Assembly: GCA_934501435.1 (NCBI GenBank) | Contig: CAKSTW010000003.1 | Location: forward strand, 1-64,000 | Direction: 5' to 3' | From: an uncultured Eubacteriales bacterium | GTDB taxonomy: Bacteria > Bacillota > Clostridia > Oscillospirales > UBA644 | DNA: 64,000 bases | Shown here: piece by piece, positions 58,108 to 64,000 of the stretch | Position numbering within the stretch: the stretch's first letter is position 1 | Layout: each line of letters opens with the position of its first letter | Notes under the pieces: generated by a model | Told to the model about the DNA's origin: nothing | The model's input: only the letters and a program-made list of their open reading frames with translations | Databases searched by the model: none | Position numbers and translations under genes: made by a program

Positions 58108-60620
58108 GCCGTCACCACTCCGTTCGCCTTTTCAAGACCGAGTTTCTTTATCGCGTCGGCTCTCATCTGATATTTAAGGATTTTTCCAGCCACGTTCATC
58201 GGGAAAGAATCGACGAAATCAATATAACGCGGAACCTTATGTCTTGCCATATTTGCGTTTATATACGCTTTCATCTCTTCTTCGGTCATCGTCTCTCCCT
58301 CTTTTAAGATTATGCATGCCATAATCTCTTCGCCGTACTGCTCGTCGGGAACGCCTATGACCTGAACGTCCTTTACTTTCGGGTGAGTATAGATAAATTC
58401 TTCTATCTCTTTCGGGTAAATGTTTTCGCCGCCGCGGATTATCATATCCTTGAGTCTGCCCGTAATACGGTAGTTGCCCTCCGTGGTGCGGCAGGCAAGG
58501 TCGCCTGTATGGAGCCAGCCGTCCTTATCGATAGCGTTTGCGGTCGCAAGGGGCATTTTATAGTAGCCTTTCATTATATTGTAACCGCGCGCGACAAATT
58601 CGCCAGTCACGTTATCGGGACAGTCTTCGCCCGTTTCGGGGTCTACTATCTTACATTCGATTTCGGGAAGCGCTCTGCCTACGGTTCCGACCCTAACTTC
58701 TATCGGGTCGTCGGTCGAACTCATCGTGCAGCCGGGAGAGGACTCCGTCTGACCGTAGACTATCGTGATTTCGGACATATTCATCTTTTCGACAACGTCC
58801 TGCATTACCGAGATCGGACAGGGCGAACCTGCCATAATTCCCGTTCTCATATACGAAAAATCGGTTTTTGCGAAATCGGGGTGTTCAAGAAGAGCGATAA
58901 ACATTGTCGGAACGCCGTGGAACGCGGTTATATGCTCGTTATTTATGCAGGCAAGCGCCGGTTTCGGCGAAAAATACGGAAGCGGCAGCAGCGTTCCGCC
59001 GTGAGTCATTGCGGCGGTCATTGCAAGCACCATGCCGAAGCAATGGAACATCGGAACCTGAATCATCATACGGTCGGCGGTCGAAAGGTCCATTCTGTCT
59101 CCGATACATTTACCGTTATTTACGATATTGTAATGCGTGAGCATGACGCCTTTCGGGAAGCCCGTCGTTCCCGAAGTATACTGCATATTGCAGACGTCAT
59201 CCTTATCGACGGCGGCAGCCATTCTGTGAACTGTTTCAACGGGAGTCTGATCTGCATATTCAAGCGCCTCGTTCCATGTAAGGCAGCCCTTTTGCTTAAA
59301 GCCTACCGTTATTACATTCCGCAGGAACGGCAGACGGCGGCTGTGAAGCGGCGATTTCTTTTCCTTTACCGAAAGTTCGGGACAGAGTTCGGCGATTATT
59401 TCCGAATAGTTCGAATCCCTGAACCCCTCGCACATAATAAGGGTATGGGTGTCCGACTGTTTCAAAAGATATTCCGCTTCGTGAATTTTATACGCTGTGT
59501 TCATCGAAACAAGAACCGCACCTATTTTTGTAACAGCCCAGAAAGATATATACCACTGCGGCAGATTTGTCGCCCAGACCGCGACGTGATGTCCCGGACG
59601 GACGCCGAGAGACACGAGAGCCCTTGCGAATTCGTCGACGTCGTCACGAAATTCGCTGTAAGTACGGGTATAGTCAAGGGTCGTGTATTTGAACGCGTAC
59701 TGGTCGGGAAAATCCTCCGCCATACGGTCGAGCACCTGCGGAAAAGTCTCGTCGATAAGCAGATCTTTTTTCCAGACAAAATTTCCCGTATGCCTTTTAT
59801 TGAAATAAAAAGTCTTTTCGTTTTTCGACGGATCATCGAACTGCTTCATATAGTTATAGAACTGCGACAGGATTATTTCAAGGTCGTCGAGTTCTTCACA
59901 CCATTTCGGATCCCAGACAAGCGAAATAAAACCGTCGTAGTTTACCGAACGCAGAGCGGTCATTATATCCTTTACCGGAAGACCGCCTTCTCCCGCAAGC
60001 CTGTATTCAAGGCCGTCGGAAGTCTTTTCGGCGTCCGAAAAATGAACGTGTTTTATATATGCGCCGAGATTTTTTATAACGGTTTCGGGCGTTTCCTTTC
60101 CCTCGAAATGCGACGGGCAGAGTTCCCAGAGAGCTGCGACATTGTCGCTTGCGAAATACTCCAGAAGTTCGCGCAGCAATGCGGTATCCGAAAAAGGTCC
60201 GGTAGTTTCGATAAGGAGAGTCACTCCCGCGTTTTCTGCGGCGGAAAGCACTTTTTCCGTTACGGAAATCACCGCCGCTTTCGCCTTTTCTCCGTCTTTT
60301 TCCGACGCGCGAAGCCTGATATACGGGATATGCAGGTTTGACGCGGCGTTTACCGTTTCTTTAATTTCGGCAACACAGGCATTTTCGTCTTCTGTCGGGT
60401 CAGTAATAACGTCGATACAGGAAACCGTGAGTTTCTTTTCATGAAGACGCCTTATTGTCGCTGCGGCGGCATAATCGAAAATTTTGCCGTCTTTATCGGT
60501 AAATACCGCGTTTTTTATATTGTGAAGTTCAATTCCCTCATATTTGAGTTCGGAGGCCATATCGCAAAAACCGTCAAATGTGTTATTGTACCAGCCTTTT
60601 GTGGAAAACGACAGTTTCAT
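58104..60620 (-). CDS. Fusion of a sugar-phosphate-isomerase-like TIM barrel and an acyl-CoA synthetase
   Basis: 838 residues. Residues 1-275 are a xylose-isomerase-like/AP-endonuclease-2-type barrel: MKLSFSTKGWYNNTFDGFCD, YEGIELHNIK, LLIETTGPFSD, HVHFSDAEKT and GFISLVWDPKWC. Residues 285-838 are a complete AMP-forming ligase: YTSGTTGFPKGVML near 478, YGQTESSPG, DGWLHTGDLA, GRLKDMIIRGGENIYPKEIEEF and the C-terminal catalytic Lys in NVAGKILKYQMR. The ligase should activate a fatty or branched acid to its CoA thioester. Why a sugar-type barrel is attached is unknown. The DNA is continuous with no stop between halves. It is coupled to the genes on both sides. Confidence 0.88.
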   Translation of the reverse strand: MKLSFSTKGWYNNTFDGFCDMASELKYEGIELHNIKNAVFTDKDGKIFDYAAAATIRRLHEKKLTVSCIDVITDPTEDENACVAEIKETVNAASNLHIPYIRLRASEKDGEKAKAAVISVTEKVLSAAENAGVTLLIETTGPFSDTALLRELLEYFASDNVAALWELCPSHFEGKETPETVIKNLGAYIKHVHFSDAEKTSDGLEYRLAGEGGLPVKDIMTALRSVNYDGFISLVWDPKWCEELDDLEIILSQFYNYMKQFDDPSKNEKTFYFNKRHTGNFVWKKDLLIDETFPQVLDRMAEDFPDQYAFKYTTLDYTRTYSEFRDDVDEFARALVSLGVRPGHHVAVWATNLPQWYISFWAVTKIGAVLVSMNTAYKIHEAEYLLKQSDTHTLIMCEGFRDSNYSEIIAELCPELSVKEKKSPLHSRRLPFLRNVITVGFKQKGCLTWNEALEYADQTPVETVHRMAAAVDKDDVCNMQYTSGTTGFPKGVMLTHYNIVNNGKCIGDRMDLSTADRMMIQVPMFHCFGMVLAMTAAMTHGGTLLPLPYFSPKPALACINNEHITAFHGVPTMFIALLEHPDFAKTDFSYMRTGIMAGSPCPISVMQDVVEKMNMSEITIVYGQTESSPGCTMSSTDDPIEVRVGTVGRALPEIECKIVDPETGEDCPDNVTGEFVARGYNIMKGYYKMPLATANAIDKDGWLHTGDLACRTTEGNYRITGRLKDMIIRGGENIYPKEIEEFIYTHPKVKDVQVIGVPDEQYGEEIMACIILKEGETMTEEEMKAYINANMARHKVPRYIDFVDSFPMNVAGKILKYQMRADAIKKLGLEKANGVVTA

Positions 60621-60621
60621 A

Positions 60622-61989
60622 TTACGCCTCCTCGTATACTATCTTGTTCACGGCGTTGATATATGCGCGGATACTTGCTCCGATTATGTCGGTCGAAATT
60701 CCGTTTCCGGAATAGAGTTTTCCCTCGTGGCGAAGTTTTACAAGGGACGAACCCATTGCCTCTTTGCCTTCGGTCACTGCCTGAACCTGAAAATCGTCAA
60801 GTTCGAAATGTCTGCCGATTATCTGTTCGACGGTAAGAAGAGACGCGTCGATAGGTCCGTCGCCCATGCCTATTCCCTGCAGTTTTTCACCGTCCTTTTC
60901 AAGAACGATCTGGGCGCTTGAAGAGAGGACGTTCCCCGTGTTTACGATATAATTTACAAGTTTATAGGTTGCGGGGACCTGCAAAGCAACGGAAGCGACT
61001 ATTGCGTCAAGTTCCTTTGCTCCGACATTTTTCTTTGCGGCAACTCTTAAAAACTCGCCGTAGACAGCGTCGGTATCTTCGGAAGAGAGGTCATAGCCGA
61101 GTTTTGAGACCGCTTCCGCGACCGCGTCTTTGCCGTCCTTCACGTCAAGACTGAAATCCTCGGAATGAAGAGAAAGAGAAAGAGGCGAACGCTCTGCGGG
61201 AGCATTGTCGGTTATCCACAAAATTTGTTTTGCGATTCTGTGAAGTTCGGTAAATTTTATGTCGGCGGAAAATCCGTAGTTGTCTCCGCAGTTTTTGACC
61301 ATTTCGGCAAAGGTCTCAAGCGACGCTTCCGTTCCTCCGACGGAGGTTTTTACGGTCTCCGCGCCCTTGATTACCGCAAGAATAAGAGACGAAACAGCCA
61401 TTCCGTTCTTATCGTCGCAACTGACTCCCAGCGGCAGTTTGAATTTTTCCGCAATTTCGCCTGCAAAAGCCGCAAATTCGTCGGGCAACGTTTCCGCGGC
61501 GTTATCGCAGACGGAAATCGAAGTCGCTCCCGCCGAGACCGCCGTTTCGATTGCCGCAAAAAGGAATTCTTTTTCCGTGCGGGTGGCGTCCAAAACGCAG
61601 AATTCGACGTTCGGGCATTTTTCTTTTGCAAGCATTACGACCGTCTTTATATGTTCAAGCATTTTCGGCGGTTTTTTATGGCAGGTATATTCAAGACCCA
61701 CGGGGGAAAGCGGAAGTTCTATTCTTATTCTCGGTTTTTTTGCCGACAAAAGCGACTGCGCGGCGTTTTCGACCGATTTTTCGTCGAGCCCCGCGGCAAC
61801 CGAAAGTTCGCTTCTTTTCGCAAACGCCGATATTGTTCTGACAAGCAGGATGTCGGTCTTTTCGTTTTCTATCGCGGGAAGTTCTATTATATCTGCGTTG
61901 AGATTGTCAAGTTGTCTTGCGATCTCTATTTTTTCCTTAAAACTGAAATTTCTGTTTTCTCTGCAGAGAGTACGGTCTGATATTTTCAT
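60622..61989 (-). CDS. LeuA-like protein lacking catalytic residues, regulatory domain intact
   Basis: 455 residues. The C-terminal half (about 325-455) is a clear 2-isopropylmalate synthase regulatory (LeuA dimer) domain: YIVNTGNVLSSSAQIVLEKDG, GIGMGDGPIDASLL. The N-terminal barrel is HMGL-like but altered. The usual TLRDG reads TLCRE (Cys9, Arg10), losing the catalytic Arg and a metal Asp. The usual HxHND reads SCDDK (190-194), losing both metal His residues. It therefore probably cannot make isopropylmalate; it may sense leucine, regulate a partner or have a new activity. It sits between ilvE and the fusion gene; the start follows AGAAAGGAAAA. Confidence 0.85.
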   Translation of the reverse strand: MKISDRTLCRENRNFSFKEKIEIARQLDNLNADIIELPAIENEKTDILLVRTISAFAKRSELSVAAGLDEKSVENAAQSLLSAKKPRIRIELPLSPVGLEYTCHKKPPKMLEHIKTVVMLAKEKCPNVEFCVLDATRTEKEFLFAAIETAVSAGATSISVCDNAAETLPDEFAAFAGEIAEKFKLPLGVSCDDKNGMAVSSLILAVIKGAETVKTSVGGTEASLETFAEMVKNCGDNYGFSADIKFTELHRIAKQILWITDNAPAERSPLSLSLHSEDFSLDVKDGKDAVAEAVSKLGYDLSSEDTDAVYGEFLRVAAKKNVGAKELDAIVASVALQVPATYKLVNYIVNTGNVLSSSAQIVLEKDGEKLQGIGMGDGPIDASLLTVEQIIGRHFELDDFQVQAVTEGKEAMGSSLVKLRHEGKLYSGNGISTDIIGASIRAYINAVNKIVYEEA

Positions 61990-62026
61990 TGTTATTTTCC
62001 TTTCTGTGATTGGGATATGAAAAAAA

Positions 62027-63091
62027 TCAGCCTATTAGGTATGTCCAGCCGAACGTATCCTCCGTTTTTCCCCACTGAATACCCGTAAGAGTATCGTAGA
62101 GATATTGCGTGGTTTTGCCTATTTCGCCGTTGTTTACGGTAAATTTCTCGCCTTTATAGCAAAGTTCGCCTATCGGAGAAATGACGGCGGCGGTTCCGCA
62201 GCCCCAAGCCTCTTCAAGGGTTCCGTCTTTCATTGCGTTTTCGAGTTCTTCGAGAGACAAAAGTCTTTCGGAGACCTTATAACCCGCTTTTTCGAGAACC
62301 GCGATACACGATTTTCTCGTGATACCAGGAAGAATGGAGCCGGTAAGTTTCGGGGTGACGACCTCGCCCGCGATCTTGAACATTACGTTCATTGCGCCGA
62401 CTTCTTCGATATATTTTCTTTCTACGCCGTCAAGCCACAGAACCTGAGAATAGCCCTTTTCTTCGGCTCTTTCGCCCGCTCTGTTCGACGCCGCGTAATT
62501 TCCGCCGCATTTAGCGTATCCCGTGCCGCCTCTTACGGCTCTGACGTCTTCGTCTTCGATCATGATTTTAACGGGGTTTATTCCCTCTTTATAATAACTT
62601 CCGACGGGTGACGCGATTATTACGAAAGTGACGTTGTTTACTGCGTGAACGCCGAGATTTTCGTCGTTGCCGAACATAAAGGGACGGAGATAAAGAGAAG
62701 TTCCGGGAGCGGAGGGCGTCCAGTCCTTTTCGCATTTTACGAATTCGACGAGAGCCTGCAATCCGTCCTCTTCGGGTATCTGCGGAAGACAAAGTCTTTC
62801 GGCGGAATTATTGAGTCTTTTTATATTTTCAAGAGGTCTGAAAAGCTGAACTTTGCCGTCTTCGCGGCGGTAAGCCTTGAGCCCCTCGAAAATTTCGGAG
62901 CCGTAATGGAGAACGGTGGACGCGGGGTGAATCGAAAGGTTTTCAAACGGAACTATTCTTGCGTCGTGCCAGCCTTCTTCTTTATTATATTCCATCATAA
63001 ACATGTGGTCGGTAAATATTCTGCCGAAACCCAGCGTCGCAGGATCGGGTTTTGCTTTTGGGTGTTCGGTTTTAACTGTCTTTATATCCAT
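62027..63091 (-). CDS. ilvE: Branched-chain amino acid aminotransferase
   Basis: 354 residues, BCAT (fold IV, eukaryote-like long form). It interconverts leucine, isoleucine or valine and their 2-oxoacids with glutamate/2-oxoglutarate. Motifs are LHYGSEIFEGLKAYR, LYLRPFMFG, GYAKCGGNYAAS with the PLP-binding Lys, YIEEVGAMNVMF and EEAWGCGTAAVISPIG. It lies directly downstream of the 2-oxoacid:ferredoxin oxidoreductase genes, which use the 2-oxoacids it makes. The start follows AAAGGAAAAAG. Confidence 0.96.
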   Translation of the reverse strand: MDIKTVKTEHPKAKPDPATLGFGRIFTDHMFMMEYNKEEGWHDARIVPFENLSIHPASTVLHYGSEIFEGLKAYRREDGKVQLFRPLENIKRLNNSAERLCLPQIPEEDGLQALVEFVKCEKDWTPSAPGTSLYLRPFMFGNDENLGVHAVNNVTFVIIASPVGSYYKEGINPVKIMIEDEDVRAVRGGTGYAKCGGNYAASNRAGERAEEKGYSQVLWLDGVERKYIEEVGAMNVMFKIAGEVVTPKLTGSILPGITRKSCIAVLEKAGYKVSERLLSLEELENAMKDGTLEEAWGCGTAAVISPIGELCYKGEKFTVNNGEIGKTTQYLYDTLTGIQWGKTEDTFGWTYLIG

Positions 63092-63106
63092 TTTCTTTTT
63101 CCTTTC

Positions 63107-63646
63107 CTAATCTTTATATTCCGCGCCGAGGGAAATTGCCTTCAAGTTCACCTCAAGCATATCCGCGTGTTTTGCGGAGATTACTTTTCCGAGAGCGGCT
63201 TTTACCCCTTCTTCGGTAAATTCGTCAAGCGTTGACAGGATTTTTCCGACGATGATCATATTCGCAAGGGTCGGGAATCCGTTTTTATCAGCCATTTCGG
63301 TCGCGGGGATTTTATATGCTTCGATGTCGGTTCTTTTAACGTCGCGCGCTATAAGCGAAGAATCGTAGAATATTTTTCCGCCCGGAACGACCGCCGATTC
63401 GTATTTATCAAGGGACGGCAGGTTCATCGCGATAAGGATATCGGGTTTTGAAACTATCGGACTGCCGACGGGGCTGTCTCCGACGATAACGCCGCAACTT
63501 GCGGTGCCGCCGCGCATTTCGGGTCCGTAAGACGGAAGCCAACTGACCTGTTTGCCTTCGGTAAGGCCTTTATACGCCATAAACTTTCCGGCAAACAGAA
63601 TTCCCTGTCCGCCGAATCCCGAAAAAAGAAACTGTTTCGTGCTCAT
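63107..63646 (-). CDS. 2-oxoacid:ferredoxin oxidoreductase, gamma subunit
   Basis: 179 residues. The gamma (catalytic-gamma) domain of the pyruvate/2-oxoisovalerate ferredoxin oxidoreductase family: [20 protein letters not shown] at the N-terminus, [20 protein letters not shown] and [14 protein letters not shown]. With the beta subunit upstream and an alpha subunit presumably beyond the window, it oxidises a 2-oxoacid to acyl-CoA, reducing ferredoxin, or the reverse. The adjacent ilvE favours branched-chain 2-oxoacids (Vor type) over 2-oxoglutarate. It overlaps the beta gene by 4 nt. Confidence 0.9.
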   Translation of the reverse strand: MSTKQFLFSGFGGQGILFAGKFMAYKGLTEGKQVSWLPSYGPEMRGGTASCGVIVGDSPVGSPIVSKPDILIAMNLPSLDKYESAVVPGGKIFYDSSLIARDVKRTDIEAYKIPATEMADKNGFPTLANMIIVGKILSTLDEFTEEGVKAALGKVISAKHADMLEVNLKAISLGAEYKD

Positions 63647-64000
63647 TTCGTTTCCTCCTTTTGGGCTGATCTGTCTTTATAAACGCCGAGCGGATAATAC
63701 GGAAGCATTTTATCGTCTATCCATTTGAGAGCCGCCTGAGGAGTCATACCCCAGTTTGTCGGGCAGGACGAAACGACTTCGATAAGAGAAAAGCCTTTGC
63801 CGTCTATCTGATTCTGAAAAGCCTTTTTGATCGCTTTTTTCGCGTTTTTAATATTTTTAACGTTGTTTACGGTGACTCTTTCGAGATATTCGGGGCCCTC
63901 AAGTTCCGAGAGCATTTCGCAGATCTTAACGGGATAACCGCACTGTTTCGGGTCTCTGCCGTAGGGAGACGTCTGCGTGACCTGACCGGGAAGAGAGGTC
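63643..64000 (-). CDS. 2-oxoacid:ferredoxin oxidoreductase, beta subunit, C-terminal part
   Basis: The frame is open to the right edge, so the N-terminus (with the TPP site) is missing and 119 codons are visible. Reading from the edge it includes GQVTQTSPYGRDPKQCGYP, then VNNVKNIKNAKKAIKKAFQN and VVSSCPTNWGMTP, the hallmark C-terminal segment of KorB/VorB-type beta subunits. The gene overlaps the gamma gene by ATGA. A Met at 63913-63915 is internal, not the start. Confidence 0.9.
   Translation of the reverse strand, partial: TSLPGQVTQTSPYGRDPKQCGYPVKICEMLSELEGPEYLERVTVNNVKNIKNAKKAIKKAFQNQIDGKGFSLIEVVSSCPTNWGMTPQAALKWIDDKMLPYYPLGVYKDRSAQKEETK

Noticed and set aside
58383..60341. 652-codon open frame on the plus strand
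   Set aside because: It lies wholly antisense to the ligase fusion, whose motifs are complete. The translation shows no family motif and is rich in Arg, Phe and Cys, typical of a codon-bias shadow.
1..64000. tRNA, rRNA, CRISPR arrays, prophage or insertion sequences
   Set aside because: I looked for tRNA cloverleaf ends, regularly spaced repeats, integrase or transposase motifs and phage structural genes and found none.

Overview
The window looks like a chromosomal segment of an anaerobic Bacillota bacterium, most likely a gut member of class Clostridia. The genes that point there are a 2-oxoacid:ferredoxin oxidoreductase, a PyrD/PyrK class 1B dihydroorotate dehydrogenase, a SleB-type cortex hydrolase, a SpoVB/MurJ-type flippase, a FemX-type ligase, purine-rich Shine-Dalgarno sites and many sigma-A promoters with exact 17-bp spacers. 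A bile-salt-hydrolase-family enzyme and an oleate hydratase suggest an intestinal habitat. This is inference; no rRNA or tRNA gene is present to fix the taxonomy. I see no phage, insertion sequence or CRISPR array.

Layout. 1-4.7 kb: two secreted proteins, a CBM9-like protein running off the left edge and a metallophosphatase with five C-terminal repeats. 4.8-8.6 kb: an operon of aconitase-X small and large subunits with an old-yellow-enzyme/2,4-dienoyl-CoA-reductase-type flavoprotein. 8.7-13.3 kb: a glycosyltransferase, pyrK-pyrD and oleate hydratase. 13.4-17.0 kb: an SbcD/SbcC-like (YhaO/YhaN-like) pair. 17.1-21.4 kb: an amidohydrolase, phosphonoacetaldehyde hydrolase with an iron-type alcohol dehydrogenase, and a DMT transporter. 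21.6-27.7 kb (+): a four-gene signalling operon encoding a GGDEF-REC-HD-GYP protein, a solute-binding lipoprotein, a hybrid histidine kinase and an HPt protein. 28.0-35.7 kb (-): a long run of pcrA-like helicase, cysteine desulfurase, thiI, pncC, bile salt hydrolase, gpsA, thioredoxin and a DUF1653 protein. 35.8-40.8 kb: cortex hydrolase, FemX-like ligase, flippase, an SDR enzyme and the remnant of a cytidylyltransferase gene. 40.8-46.4 kb: a PHP protein, zinc-ribbon/TPM/FNT membrane genes, a YcxB-like protein and a DMT transporter. 46.5-52.2 kb: a BlaI/BlaR-type pair with two visible operators, and a MarR-controlled heterodimeric ABC exporter. 52.4-56.0 kb (+): dxr and a fused E1 dehydrogenase. 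56.0-64.0 kb (-): a PHP protein, then an operon with 2-oxoacid:ferredoxin oxidoreductase beta and gamma subunits, ilvE, a LeuA-like protein without its catalytic residues, a TIM-barrel/acyl-CoA-ligase fusion and an amidohydrolase.

Three points stand out. First, the 21.6-27.7 kb operon looks like a complete circuit from ligand sensing through a phosphorelay to cyclic-di-GMP turnover, with translationally coupled genes. Second, the right-end operon joins branched-chain 2-oxoacid metabolism to a LeuA pseudo-enzyme and an unusual fusion. Third, a family of structured, mosaic intergenic repeats occurs at about 27.8, 36.6 and 57.1 kb, with a single arm at 17.0 kb. Two copies carry a terminator-like hairpin whose stem shows compensatory base changes, and one copy sits inside the two halves of another terminator.
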